Below the pieces are notes generated by a model. That model saw nothing but the letters and a program-made list of their open reading frames with translations. It did no database searches and was not told where the DNA came from. Shown here one piece after another: positions 1-14,370 of a DNA stretch of 64,000 nt. Source of the stretch: Linepithema humile. Its lineage: Eukaryota; Arthropoda; Insecta; Hymenoptera; Formicidae. The translations under genes and the position numbers were made by a program. Location of the stretch: contig NC_090131.1 of the NCBI RefSeq assembly GCF_040581485.1, forward strand, positions 21,898,532 through 21,962,531, in the 5' to 3' direction. The first letter of the stretch is position 1. Each line of letters opens with the position of its first letter.

Positions 1-345
1 TTTTTCCACGCAACGCGAGAGTAACGAAGCGCTTCTACCGTGCCGAGGTAAAAACAAAGCCTTTGCCGACTTTACGATCGGAATCGCTGATCGGCGATCT
101 TCGATATCAACGGAGAAACGAAGGGGCTTTATTGTGCACCACAGATATCCGATGAAAATGCCGTCCGGTTTCTCGGAACGTGAGCGCGGTGGCTTTGCTG
201 AGAATAAGAAGAGGCCACGGACAACGGCGACAACGGCGATGGCTGCAATAACTGCAGCAGCGTTGGAGAGATTAAGGAAGAAAGGAAGGGAGAAGATCGA
301 GAATGAGGATGACGACGAGGACATGAACGAAGAGGGAAGCGAGGC

Positions 346-367
346 GGGAGGGGGGGGAGGGGGGGGG
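346..367 (+). repeat. G-rich run with G-quadruplex potential
   Basis: Three, eight and nine consecutive G bases separated by single A bases. Enough G-runs are available for an intramolecular quadruplex; function unknown. Confidence 0.5.
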
Positions 368-3361
368 ACGCAATGAGAAAAAGCAGAGTCGATGAGCGGA
401 GAGGACTCGTCCGCGGAATAGCGAGTTGGATAAGAAATAAGTACGTGGAGTAACGCGTCCTCGTCGATCGCTCCGAGGATCATTGACCGAAAAGTAATTC
501 CGCGATCCTGAAAAGGCGAGACTCCCAATCGCATTCTGACACGATGCGTACAATATATCTCGGCGACGCTTTAACGAAGAAGAGATAACTCGCATCTTTC
601 TCCTCATTGTTTTTTTTTTATTCTTGATTCCCTTCGTTTTATTTTCATTTTATTCTCTATTTAAAATAATGTTACCTATCGATGCGCGAAATAGTAAGAG
701 AATCCCCCGAAAGTCATGAAAACCTCATTGCACTGCAACGTTTTTGGAACATCGAATTTATACGAACTCGGCGAATATATAAGGTAAGTCATCATAAATT
801 TCATTCATCTTGACACCGCCGTCGGTCCCTCGATCGAAGATCTGGCGTCTTCGATGGGAAGGTCGCCTCTGTAATGGGCGCATGTGTGCGGCTGACGAAA
901 CGAACCTCCCAGGACGAGGCGTGTTCGCATATTCATAAGCAGGCACCGCCGCTGTGACCACAATCATTGTGCCTTCGATATCCTCAGAACGCCGACGAAT
1001 TGCGAGAGGTCTCTCGCGGGATCGTAATTATGGACAAAATCTGCCACCTCCGGTCTTTCCCCTCCATATTTCTTCCCCTCGTTTTCTTTTTCTTTCCTCG
1101 ACGCCGCTACGCATTGCGTGACGTGTACTTTGTGCACACGTGACGCTACTCTCGGTGGCCGCGCGTTCTCGTTCTCGTCTCATCTCCCTCCTTCGTTCCG
1201 AGGGTGCGTGACGCTAATGGACGCCTTTCACGGATCCCGCGTCACCCGCGAGATCGCGGTTCCGCGCGAGAAATTATTTCTCGCCGTCTCCCGCGATCTT
1301 TTCACAACTAACGCGCGTAAAGTCTTCCCGGCAGTGAGAGAGACTCCGCGCGAAGACACGAGTCGTAACGTGGGAAAGGCGGCCGTTCCTTATCGCGTCT
1401 CTCCGCGCGATCCGCATTAATCCTCCGCCGCCGCGCTCCGTAAACGCTTTTCGGTGTTCACAATACTTATTCACGGTGGCGGAGATATGAGGACGGGCGA
1501 TTCACCGTTTCTGCCTCGTGCGAGGCAGCTCATCGCGAATCCGCTAGATAATCCACACATCGACAGCTTCGTCATTATTTCAGAAATGTGTACATTCGAT
1601 GTTAAATTTTTGTTCCAAGAGGGATTTAATGAGCAGGGTTACGACACACTTCTTCGCCATAAGCCTTTTTTTATTATTCCTACGGTTCGTGACGGTAATG
1701 GACGCTTTTACAGTCATACGTTCTCGTGGGACTCGGGGCGGTCAAGGGCTCCCCATATAATTCTCGGGATTAAACCGCGGAATGTTTCTTGTCCGCGTTC
1801 GGATCGCCAGAAGCGGCAAAAGTATCGTGACGATGAGCGTATCGATCGGCCTTCCAGCCTCATGTTTTTCTACGATCCCCTAGAAGCGCTAATCCACAAG
1901 CGGATCAGATCGAATCTCGTTGGTCTTAATTTCGCGGCTTAACGAGACAGAATCCTGCATCGTAATTCTTATCGGAACAAGTGGCGAATCCGCCTACAGA
2001 CGGAAGATTTTATCGAAAAGAAAATCTCCCGATCGAAGGAAGTAAATAAAAGAGCGAAGAATGAAGTGGCTAAAGGATTACACGCTATTAATTCGGTGTA
2101 TCAATTAAAAGATGTTCGATTCCCACAATCCAGTTATGATATAAAACGCGATTTTTATCAAATTAAATACTTTTATCATTTTATTGTTCAAAATATCAAT
2201 TCTTGTATATATTTTTGCACACCTGTCTGTGCATTTGTATATCGAAAATAAAAATATAAAAAAGTGAGAATCTCGTTGGCAGATTGAATCTTGATTAACT
2301 GTCAATTAAAACTTTTTGTCATACAACACTATTGAATTTTCTCCAGTCGATTCAAACGTGCGCTCACAATTCTGCAGTAATTGGCTTTCCATCTTTCCGC
2401 AATTTGATCGTAGTGAGGATGGTTTCGCGTAATGAAATTAGACTGAACATAACATTCCATTCTGTCAGATCCAAGTCGTCGACAGTTCATACAAGGACGA
2501 TACTTCGCCGACGCATTGTCCGCGGATATATCGTGTTTCGTTCCACTAGTCGAGCTCTCGCTCCGCGGGGAGCGCGTTTTATTCTGAAAACCCAGCTGAC
2601 ACTTCTGAGATACGAGTCGGCGTGCTTTTAAATCAATAATACGCGTCGTAAACTTAATTGTGGGGTCTTTTAATAGCGCGTCTCGGTGCGCAGCTACGAA
2701 TTATGACTCTCGCTCCGATCGCGTATAAATTTTCCCTGTAAAGTATGCAAGTTTCGACCGTCAATCGCATAGGAACGCAGTTATGGGCAGGAAATTACTG
2801 TCATTGACCCGCAGCCCCCGCTAAAATAAAAATCTATGTTAATAGTAATTAATATCAAGACAAATTTTATGTTAGAACATTTTTCTCGAGAAATTTACTT
2901 CGCAAACAAAGCTGTTATTATTATGTTGTTTCCAAGAATTAAAGATTTTAAGAGAGAAGATAAAAATTCTAAAATACTTTGTTCTACTAAATAATCTTAA
3001 AATTTGAAGGACATTTGCTTCGCTTTGTAGAAAATTGTGAATTGCTTTTGCTATCCCGAGCTCTCAATCTTTGACTTTCGCGAATAATCGACGATACTTC
3101 AAACAAAGTGAATTGGTATTGCGATGTATGGTGCAGCGTCTGCCAGAAACCGCGGGGGTCTTCGACCTCTCTTCGCGTGCGCGCCCGAAGAAATGCATCG
3201 CACGTACGCGGCTTGTTCTTGCGCGTAGGTAGCGCGCGCGGCTCCTTACTGGAAAACCGCCGGTTGCCAGCTTGTAAACGTGCAGGACCATTCGAACGTT
3301 GCCCCGCTGCTGATGAGGAAAACACTGCGACACGGTACATACGACAGGTACTTATCAGAAC

Positions 3362-3391
3362 AGAGAGAGAGAAAGAGAGAGAGAGAGAGAG
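3362..3391. repeat. Imperfect (GA)n tract
   Basis: About fifteen GA units with one AAA interruption. Confidence 0.85.
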
Positions 3392-4088
3392 CAATCTTTC
3401 TCTCGGAAACGCAAAAGGAAGCTCGTCACCGCGGTCCATAAGAGTATAAATCGTCGATACGATCTAGTTATAATAATGTTTATGATTTATTATTATTGTT
3501 GCATTGAAAGTTTGCGCATTACGAGAGCTAACACGAATTATTAACGCGTATACGCGTCGCGACTAATCAGAAATTTTTCATGCGCGACCTTTGATCTAGA
3601 TCAGTATATTTTATGTCGTGTTATTATAGCGTGTCACGTGAAGTTTAATAATTACGAATTAATATACAAGTCGAGATTTATTAGTGCTTACAGGCGTAAA
3701 TATCTACAACCGTTCGCACAAATTTGCCATCTTATCTAAGCGATCCGCGCAGCGTGAAAACGGAACATACGAGCGTTTAACACGTTTCAGCTTACTCCGT
3801 CAACTGAACAAGCCGAGAACCAGATTACGCACAGCAATTAATTAAGTGGCGTAATTGGTTGCAGCACGGGCGGCTGGAAAACGCGGCGTTTTTTTTTTCT
3901 CGTCGGTTGCATCAAAGTCAACGATGCCTCCAACAGAAGTCGATCCGTCATCGACGCTCAAAAGCGAACTTAAAAACGACGAATTTTTGACTAAATTTTC
4001 GCCATAAACAAATTAAAACAGTAGCAAAATTTTTCTGATATCATCGCTTCAAACAACAAAACAAAGAATATATTATTAAAATTAAAAT

Positions 4089-4243
4089 CACGATTTGAAA
4101 TAAGTTTTACAATTTCTATTCCAAGAATTGATAAATATTTTTTTCGCAATTTTAAAGACATTTATATTATTAATATTCGTATTGCGCAACATTCGCACAT
4201 TGTTTTCTCAATAAGAATTCAAAACAGATTATTTCAAATCGTG
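4089..4243. mobile_element. Possible short inverted-terminal element (155 bp)
   Basis: CACGATTTGAAATAA at 4089-4103 is repeated in perfect inverted orientation at 4229-4243. The interior is AT-rich and non-coding. Size and ends suit a miniature inverted-repeat element, but no target-site duplication is clear and a chance inverted repeat in AT-rich DNA remains possible. Confidence 0.3.
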
Positions 4244-7200
4244 GGTGACTTATTCTTAATAGTGACTGGATGATTTATACGTAAGATCTAATCAGCTTCC
4301 TGCTTACGGTTACGACAAGTGACGTTTCTCAATAATTAAGAACATCGATAAATATTAACACAGTCCATAATATCGTAACAGGTTATTCGCAGCGACGGAA
4401 AATATGCGTATTCACGGCGGGAAGAAAAATCGCCAGGCGCCACTTTGGCCGCGCATAGATATTTGCGAATATAAATAGCGCTCTCATTTTGCATGGACCG
4501 GCGCTGATTGAAAATTGATCTAAAGATAGATCACGGTTGGCTGAAAATAGCGCCAGAAATTTATGTAGTAATAGAGCACGAATCCTGTGTCTACTGGTTT
4601 ACGCCGGACGCTCGATCGTTAGATAAACGCCGAAGTTGTTGGCAATAGGCGCCGGTTCTCCCAGGAAAGCGTGATGAATGTGTTCATGCGCGGCAAGTCT
4701 TGGCGTTTTTTTTTTACAAGCGTAGTTGTTCATTAGCGGCGTTTCCACTTTGTACTCGTTATGTCGCTGAGTGAAACTAAAGATCGTGACTGTACGAAAC
4801 CCTTTATCTCGCAATCGCTGAATCGCGAAAAGCGACACGTTTATTATAATTATTCACAGATTGTAGGATGTTGACCGGCCGACGTGCTACATCGCGACGG
4901 CCAATTGTCGGATGGATCGATCGATCAAATGATACGCAAGACTGTCAAGGTGAGGATGATTGTAGTCAATTCATACCGATTTTTTACTTGCCACCGGCAG
5001 TGAGTCGTTTATAGAGAGAAAGCGACAAAAATTAACGAGAATAAAAGCGCATTGCCTTGCAATTTCTGTTAAATAAAAAAAAAATAAATAAATAAACAAG
5101 ATTAATCGTTAGAGAAATATATAATAATTGTTTCGCATTATATGTATTCATTTATATTCACAAATGACCCTGCAATGTTTCATCGTCAACGTTCCACCAC
5201 TTAACAAAATGGGAAAACTTTACCGTAATTAATGCTTCGATGAAAACTACTTCTGAATATTGTCTCTATACCGCGGCGATTTCCCTTCCGACACGGTTCT
5301 TTTTCGCGGCAGATGCAAACACTATATGAACGTAAGAAAATGTGTGCGCGACGTGCGGTGCTGCTGCCGCAAGAAAACTTCGAAAACAAAAGCAAGAACT
5401 CTGGCGAGAGCAGACGAAATATCTCGGCGAACGCGTGCGCGCGTAAAGCAATAAATGGAACGCTCGTTAATTTTACGAGCGCGCAGGTTCGCAATGATTG
5501 TAACGCTATCAATACGTGAAAGAAATTTATAGTTCTATATTCTCGAGGTAGGTCAGTTTAGCAGCTAACCATCGCTCGGAGACAGAAGAAAAAAAAAGCG
5601 GAAGGATGACATCGTCATCCTTTGATGCTGCATTCTTTATAGCTTTAGCAGTTTGGCGTTGCGCTAAGAAAATAAACTGGAGTGAAAGTTAAACAATGAA
5701 TTATGAACTAACTAACTTTCGCAGTAATTAAATCTTGCTTTCCACTTTCCGCGCCATTAAATATTTATTTTTTTGTAGTAAATATAAATTATTTCAAGAT
5801 CTACTTTGTTCCAATGTAATTAAGAAAAAACTAATCACTGTTCCATACAATCAGAAAATTGTTAGAGAAATTTGATGTTAAAAGTTTCGGCCTAAAAGCG
5901 TGCAAAGATAAACGCAAAGATTATGCATTTAATACGTACAGAAATTTTTAATATGCATTAAGCTAGCACTCACATTTCTGTTACGTCCCCTCTTCGTTTC
6001 TCTGTTCTTTTTTTTCCGAATTTGCCGCTTGCGAGGAAGCGCGGCTGCAATTGCACGTCTGGCATTAACTCGGAACTCGTCGGAGATAAAGTTATTAAGG
6101 CGCGTAATGATGCCGTGACAGCTCGGTAATTAAATAAAAACCTGGTTAATATATTATACCCGCTTGTGCGCTTGCGTGCGCGCTTGCTTGTCGCGATTTC
6201 AGCCTGCCTTTCTTGTACGGAGCCGCCGTCGATACGACGCGATGTGCTTTCGATTCCCACGATTTAATAGGAAAGGTATGCACACGTTCTATCACAGTTG
6301 CGGCCTGTTACCCGCCATTCGCTGCCGATGTTGCGCCGCTTTTTAATCGGATGACTTATAGACAGTGCAGCAAATTATGCCATCGTCGTACGCGTATCTC
6401 ACTATAAATACGCACACGCGTCTCGGCCGCGTATTGGCGCGTCCACAAACGCACATGTATACGGCGTTTACACGCATATACATCCGATTAAAAATACACA
6501 CATTCATTATAAGCGTGCACGTAAGCGATATAAGCCATAATTTCTCGTCACGAAGTAAATTTACTCACGTCCACAATTTTTCCTTAATACCTTACGATGC
6601 GACTTTCCTCAGTTCGTATTCACGACAGTCGCGAATTATAGCCGCTGCTCTCAAAAGCGTCAATTACGAGCGTCTTAATTACCGCGCCGTTGCTTCCCGT
6701 ATGTTTCATTTATATTTTCTCGCGCGAAGTCCATCAGTCCGTGAGCTGAAAACCGAAGAATGCATTCGCGTTTGCACGCCGCGCGCGCGTATCCGTGTTG
6801 ACATTCCGCCCGCGTAATTACGGTAAACCCCGTCCGCTTATCTCTCTTTCCTGCCGCGCATCGCAAGCACGTATTGCAACAATTGCGATCGATTTTACTA
6901 CCTGCGGCGATCGCTGCTACGACGATCATGCGATCGCTTCAAGCTGGCTACAATCCATGTAAGCCTTTAATGTGCGTGGGTAGCGTTTAAATGGATTAAG
7001 ATATTGCCTGTTAAGGTGAGTAATATATTGAGCAAAGGAACAACGTACGCGAAATTAAATTTATTTCGAACTTTCTTTGACATACTGTCTAACGAGTATT
7101 TCTTCAGATCGCTCAATTTTAAGAGCGAACATTCATTATTTGCTCGATCAGCATATTTACAGTCATATTTATCTTTTACTATTATATGCAAAATCATGCG

Positions 7201-8104
7201 ATTGTTCTATCGGGATTGTCATGTAAGTACATATCTCAAACGGACATGACGTTTACATCTAACAATAAGTCAAATTAATGTCAGTAATTTGTAAGTATTA
7301 TTGCAAGCATATTCGTACAATCATGCACGAGGCATAGTACGATTGCAGTAATATTACACTTTTTGCTATAAACTGTCGAAACATTGTTAAAATATTATCA
7401 ATTAATTTTGCGCGGTCAGGATTGAAAGACAATGTTGCAAACTCTGCAGGATAATTTATCAAAAAGGAAGATAATTGGCAATCTTGACTTTATATTTCAA
7501 CACGTATGCAGTTCGCTTGCAAATTTATTCCAGCTGCCGCTGTTAGATTAAGCGCCGTTCTTATTCGATGGACATTATTATATATGAAGATCTTTTCGAA
7601 GGCGAGTTTCGACAATTTATCTTGGTCATGAGTTTAGACAGTTAAGAATGATTAATTGCGGCGTGTAATAGGATCCACAGAGGAATCCCGAAAAGTAGCA
7701 CGCACGGTTACGCGTGCACAAAGCGTAAATCTCAAACCACATGTTCTCATTATTGCGCTGCAATCTCCGCAACGCGGCGGCATTTACTATAACACGCTAT
7801 GACAAAGCAACACTATGGTTGTCGGCGACGTAATTGAATAGGTTAATTGCCGGGGCGCATTGACGCTCGTGCCGGGAACCACTGCAGGCTTCTGGGAACA
7901 AGAGCGAGAATGGCGAATGGGCAGACAGAAGGAAATCGAGGAGCGTAAGGACGAGGCGGTGAAGAGGGGGGGAGCAGGAGTAATCGCGAAACGATAGGTA
8001 AGCAAAAACAAGAAGAGCGACCGAAGAAGAAACGGTTGTCTAAGATGCACTGTTTCACCGAAGCAGAAACGGCGATCATGCAAGCAAACAGTTTCCAGTC
8101 CAGA

Positions 8105-8159
<55 letters not shown>

Positions 8160-11100
8160 GCGCTTCGCGAAGAATAAGATAGGTTCTTGTTAACCGCAGG
8201 CGAGTTACCGTCGACCTTGTTATTGGAAATTTAACGACGATTGAAGGTTCAGGTGGATGAAATAGTATTCGTAGAGTTTGAAACTGCCAACTTTGAAATT
8301 CAATTAATGATCGCAGCAATATTGCGTCCGGCTCATTCATAAGCTAAGTTTATTAAAACTTCACGCTTAAATTGACGATATATATACTCTACAAGTGATG
8401 CATAATAAGAACTGCGAATTAATATTTAATCTTGAGCTATACAAGTGATCAAGTTTTATAAAACGGATTTAATTCGATTCTAAATTGAACGAGCGAAAAT
8501 GAGAAAATAAACGCGAAGCTTCTCAAATATTCTTTCTCGTGTGAGATACAACTCTCATAACGATATACGTCAAGCAATGGATTACAAAAACAAGAAAATA
8601 CGCATCTAAAATTCATAAGAACAAACTACATCTCCTCCACTCCATTTGCGCCTTCCATTTTCGCGGAACACGCGTAAATCTTCCTTCCCTTCCTGTAATC
8701 GCGAGGGAGGAGCAAGTGTCAAGTATTACGTATGTAGCACAATCCGTCACCTCGCACCACCATGCGCCGAGAGAAATCGGCACAGACGACACTTCAGATA
8801 TCGCGGAGCCAGCGGATTTCGCGACCTTGGTGTGTCGTTTGTGATATCGTTAACCACCAGATATTACAAACGCGATCATGCGATTATTATGGTCTTACGA
8901 CGCACGGCGTATCATATACCGCTGACGAAGTCAGCATACGTGTCAGCTCGATTGCACCTTGTTATTAGCAACGCGCGTTAATTGAGCCCTCGGCCATAAA
9001 AGTTTTCGGATACGTTTACGATACTCATCGACATGCCGGACTTTCTCCGCGCGGCTCATACGTGGCGTAATGATACCTCATATGAAGATATCGACAGATC
9101 AAACCGGTACGTATCGTAATCAGCGGCGTAATCATTGTAATCAGTGATCAGCAGCGATATTAACGGACGAATGTTGTCGATGTATCGAGATGTCCGATAT
9201 TAAATATTAATTTGTGAATGCTCACACAAAAATTTTAAACAAACCAAAGTAGCTTTTTATGAGCCAAATTATTCATACCAAATAATCTCTTTCAATTAAA
9301 AAATATTTCTAATTATTCTTAAACATTTATTTTTACTTAATTTATATTTAAAAATATGTATATTTTGTTGAGTTAATAAAAAAAAAATTATCTCTTTCTT
9401 TTATTTAAAATTACATTTCCAAGTGTAAATGTTATTAGTTTTAATTTATTAATAAATGTATATATATAATGCTTTTTTATCACATATATAGAGCGTTTTT
9501 TATAATAAACTTATTAAAGAATTGGAGATTTAAAAAAAATCAAGCCTTTAAAACTCACACTGAACCACTTACATTATTCGATGCATTTTTAATACGACAT
9601 CGGCTGCTAATTCAAGAATCTCACAGAATCGTAGGAAGCATTAACGAAAAAAAAGGGAGCGTATAAAGAGGTGCTACTTTTACAAGTGTAGCAAAGAATC
9701 GCCGGTTGAAAGCAGAGCACTGCTTGCTTGAAAATGCAGCGTAATTAATTAATGCTCTAAAGTACATGATGTTTTTTAACAGAACGCTGCTTGCTAACAA
9801 GAGCACTATGTAATTCAGACTCTTAAGTGCCGACGAAAAAAAAAGAAGGTACATAAAAGAGTAACAGAAATGGTGCGTTCGTATAACACACATGCATACA
9901 CGCGCAGGAAAATGGATGAGAAAATAGATGAGGGCGATAGAGAGCGGTAGCTGGCTCTCCGCAAAGAGATCTGACCATTCATTGTGGTCGGCCGCGTACA
10001 TAATGCCCTTACAGGGTCAGACTGTGGGGTGCCACGCGCAGGGGTCCTTTAGTGCGCACCACGCGAAAAACGCTGCGCACGGCAACGATTTATCGCGGCT
10101 GAGATGTTACTCTCGCAAGACGAAGTTGAATCGCGTGGGCAGATTATTCTCGTAAGTCGCATAAAGGTGGACGGACGACGTCCATGTTGAACGTGGACAC
10201 GCCTCACGATGGACGGACGATACCGCGAGAATATCTGTGGTAAAAACGCGCGGAAGATCGCTTTTATGGTCATAACGACTCTGCAATATGGCCATCGGTA
10301 TACAAGCCGGCGCGTAATGTAATTCTGTCTTCCATAAAAAGACCACGAGCTGACGAAAGCAAAGCTAGTTATTGATCCATGCGGCAAAAATATTATTGAA
10401 ATCAAACAATTGTAACTCGCACTTCGCTGATATACCGCGTTTAAAAATTTGTAAAGATATCCAAGTGTCACGATTTCTCACAAGATTAAATCATTATCGC
10501 GTCTTATTAATGGCTCTTCTAACACAAATGATTTGAAGTGTTTCCTCACTCGCACTTTCATTTGCATTCGCAAATAGCGTTGAAAGATTTTTTCACATAT
10601 GCTATTATCCGCTGATCTCTAAGCTGCATTGAAATTTACGCCACTGCATTTCGTAAAGCCTAGACGTTAATAGATGTGACCTCGGTACCTCATACGTCTT
10701 CAAGTAGCTTAATCAAGCTGCGAACGCGAAGGTGTTGCTTGCGGCAACGATCGACGTTTGTCCACGTTACGCGGCGTTTCGTATGTACATAAAGAATTCG
10801 AGGCTAAGTCGAGACTCGCGTGCGAGGGCGTCATCAGCAGAGTTACGTGATAACTCAATACACGCTTGATAGCATTAGCGCATCCGAGAGAATCGCTTCG
10901 AGCGATTGGATGAATATCGATTTGCGCCACGTGCGATAATGGATAATCATTGTCCTTGTTCAGCGAACGATGGCCTCTTTTGACTTCTTCTCCCTCGCTT
11001 CCGGTTCGAATTCTCTTCGCGGGAACGTTTCAAGGTGTTAACATTATAAGTTGACGTGGAGTGGCTCGTAACTTGACGTGAAAGATACACGCTTGCATCC

Positions 11101-14100
11101 TCTCCAAAGGTCTTACGAGAAAAACAAGAAAGATCTTATGCACTTTTCTAGTAGAACGTATTCTTTGTCCGATATTCGGAAAAAATTAATAAATGTTAAA
11201 AATTTGGAAAGTCAGAATAATGATTTTAAAAATATTACTTCTATTTTCGCGCGTAAATACATTTTTTTAATTAAAAAAAAAAACACAAGAAAAGTATGAA
11301 ACATTTTAAAGTATATATTAAAAAATGAATAAAATTAAAAACAAAAAATGTGCCCGCAAAATTTTGTCATACAAAATAATGGATAATTATCGTTTCAAGA
11401 ACAGAAATTATTTCCAGCTTTAATGTTCCAAGTTTAAACTCGAGAGAGTTTAGAGAGGCTCGAAGATGTTGACGAAGCCTTTTCGTGCAACATATTACGA
11501 TCATCTGAGTTTGCACCTGAGCTCGCACCTGAGACTGCGCTTGAGAGAAAAAATTTCGCCGATATCATCAAAAACCTGACGTAACGCGATTAAAACGCGC
11601 AATTAGATGCTTTTGTACGCGGTGACGTAGGTGGATTCCGAAGGCTACGAAAGCCACTTTTAACGCGCGGTGAATACGCGATCCTAGCGGATCCTAGAAG
11701 ATAGAAAGGTACGATCGTAATCACGAGGCGTGCCGAACAAAGGATCTTCGACAGCTTGCCTGCTTGTGCGCCATTATTGCGTTACAAACATTTTTTGTAA
11801 CCCAAGGGTCGCCCCCGGTGTTCGTTACTTTCATTAAGTTGTTGGATGCTCGTGACACCGAGCACAGCGAAACCCGACGAAAACTTGGACGCATGGCGAA
11901 ATTAAATTACGGGCTGCGGTGCGCTACGATGTTCACGTTCTCGTAATTTTCGCTTTAACCTTTGCACATTTTTGAGGCTTCTCACAAGCAGAATAGAAAT
12001 ACAAAATATATGCCATATATCAAAATAATACGCCACTCAATCATTTTGATATCAATTTGGTCAAAAAGCAATTAAACAATTTAAAAATAATAATTTGTAA
12101 TATATGTAATAGTTATTATACATGTCATCGATTGTTTAAAAGAACTTTTTGCTATTTTACATTTCACTAGCACAAATGTCATTGTGAATTGAATTGTGTT
12201 TTCATCGCGGAAATTATGACATCTCGAAAATAAAGAATAAACTTGCTGATGGGCGCTATGGCGATCGAACGATATCAAATCACAATTATTGCCCGATATC
12301 GCTCATCGTGATGACACACATCGGAGAAGAGATCTGTCTTCGAATTCTAGTACGGCATCTATCGCACCGAGGCACGAGCGCACTGATACAACAAATTTAT
12401 CAACTCGCTTTCCCACCGCGCCACCCGTGGCGATTATAAATCCACCCACTGAAAGGAAGTGCCTGCCCTCGAGCTCGTGTTCGGGCGCAGGACATTGGTA
12501 GTCATTATACCAAGCCAAGCAATAACACCCAGAAGAAAAGAATATTGTCAGGAAAAAAATGGGAGGCTTACATCTCGCTTTAATATATGCAATTTATCCT
12601 GCGTAGTTATTTATGAAACTCGCAAGTTTTGTCATCCGAAAAGAAAGAATTAACGATTAAGCTGCACTGGGGACAAAAATTGCGGAATATCCTTTTCAAA
12701 TTGCATTATTAAATTAATCAAAATTATGATGAGCTGGGATATGAAAAACGATGCCAGGCGAGCATTAATTAAGCCATAAAGAGGATTTCACTTTTTTTCT
12801 CTTTGTGTTTCTACAACAAAATTATAAACTGCACTCCGGCACAAACCTGTCCAAGAATCTCGAGGCATTCTCCTCGTTTTATTTGATCCTGGGAACAGTA
12901 AAGGGGGGAAAGAGAAGACGGATCAGAGAAGACCGTGGCGGGAAAATTCAGCATCGCCGTAACGGCACCGTTACGAGCATGCGGCATCCGAGAAAGCGAC
13001 TATGACGAAGACGGCGTCGCGCGTGCAGCCACAAAACAGAGCCGGCATGCGATCATCGCGAGAACGATCATGGTGCGATACGAAGAATACCTTTCCCCGG
13101 TGTAACATGCACAGGCAAGACGCGGGGAGGCAAAGAGAGAAACTCGCGTACGCGCGCGTCGGCGCGTGCCATAAGCGTCGCCCACGCGCGACACGCGCGG
13201 AAAGATTTTCTGCCTTCGACTCTGCGTGTTTCCCTCTTTCTCCTTCTATTTCTCGCCAGTGAGACAAAAAAGTTACGCCATTGCAAATAGAGCTAGCCCG
13301 TAAAATCGCAATTATCTCTGCCGCAAGATTTGAAAAGACGCTTTTTTACAATCTCGATATACATTTTCTGGTATTAGATTTCTCTAATATATATATTCTA
13401 ATTGAATGATATATCAAAATTATATCTTTTACGAGATATCTCAATGGTCTCTTTTGATATGCGAAACGATAAATGTGCTCCTAATGCAATTGCAGCGTTC
13501 GATCCCGTCGGGTCGACCATGACTATAACTGCATCATTGTGAGCGCATAACGTTGTGCATGTCGTGAAGGATAGAAACGAGAATTCTACACGGTTCGAAT
13601 CGACCGACGGCGGTGCGGTTAGCGCGAATTAATTCTGAATCAACAGCACATTTGCAGCGCGTGCCAAACTTCCTGTCCACGCGCGCGAACTGCGGTACTT
13701 TTTACGCTGAGTCCAGCGGAATAGAATCGATAACACTCAGTCGTATGTTCTCCCGCAATGGTTTAAGCACAGCATAAATTATCGGTATAGCTTCTATTAC
13801 GAAACGCAATCAACGCAGTTACATACAGTTTATCTTCTTGTACCTTTTACAACGCTCTGCGCTACACTGTTTTCTTTACGCATGTTATACGAATACAGAT
13901 CGCTATCGCTCTTGTTCCTTCAAACCTTTAATTGATCAAAGTGCAGCGTGATGGCATGAGATGTTCGTCTCTTTACAGCGCACGCCGCACGGTTGATATG
14001 TAAATAAGCGCGTCGTTAGCGGGGAATTATATTAAATAAGCCTCGGCCGGTTTAAAAGGCATATCGCGATCGCGGATGAACGTACTTAAAAGTTAATGCA

Positions 14101-14370
14101 AAATGAGCGTAACGATATCGAGCCCCGTTCGAGAAACCCGTTCCTCGAAAGTAAATAATTGTCGCAATTTTCTCTCGCGCACACTCGCAGGCCGGTCGCG
14201 AGAGGTTGCTTCGTCAACAACGCTAAAATGTAATAAAATATAAAAGCAAGATACAGGGCATGATATAATCATTAAATATTATTAATATTATACTGAAAAA
14301 TAAATATTAATAATACCTACGTTTCTTTATGTACGATCATTATTAGTATTAAAATTAAATCATTCATATT
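4244..14370. other. No confident gene; probably intronic DNA
   Basis: Apart from the (TC)n repeat, nothing was recognised. Open frames up to 165 codons owe their length to the repeat or to CpG-rich sequence and overlap frames on the other strand. If the minus-strand gene continues beyond the window, this is part of its second intron. Confidence 0.4.
8109..8159. repeat. (TC)21 microsatellite
   Basis: Twenty-one uninterrupted TC units, then TTTCTCTCT. On the minus strand it gives an Arg-Glu repeat inside a chance open frame. Confidence 0.95.

Larger units (their letters stand above)
1..4088. other. No confident gene; intronic or intergenic DNA
   Basis: CpG-rich blocks (1-1450, 3120-3450) alternate with AT-rich DNA. 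The longest frame, 1454-1942 (162 codons, plus), has no recognisable domain and no splice context. A weak candidate first exon at 716-783 is treated under findings. Confidence 0.5.

Noticed and set aside
1454..1942. 162-codon plus-strand open frame
   Set aside because: No recognisable domain, no signal peptide, no splice or promoter context; several frames of this length are expected by chance across six frames of 64 kb with CpG-rich blocks.
5970..6260. Minus-strand frame ending at a GTGAGT donor-like site
   Set aside because: The possible acceptor is weak, the open part before the donor is low-complexity and basic, and its phase could not be tied to another exon.
7843..8340. 165-codon minus-strand open frame with an Arg-Glu repeat
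   Set aside because: The length is produced by the (TC)n microsatellite, which has no stops on that strand; the flanks look non-coding.
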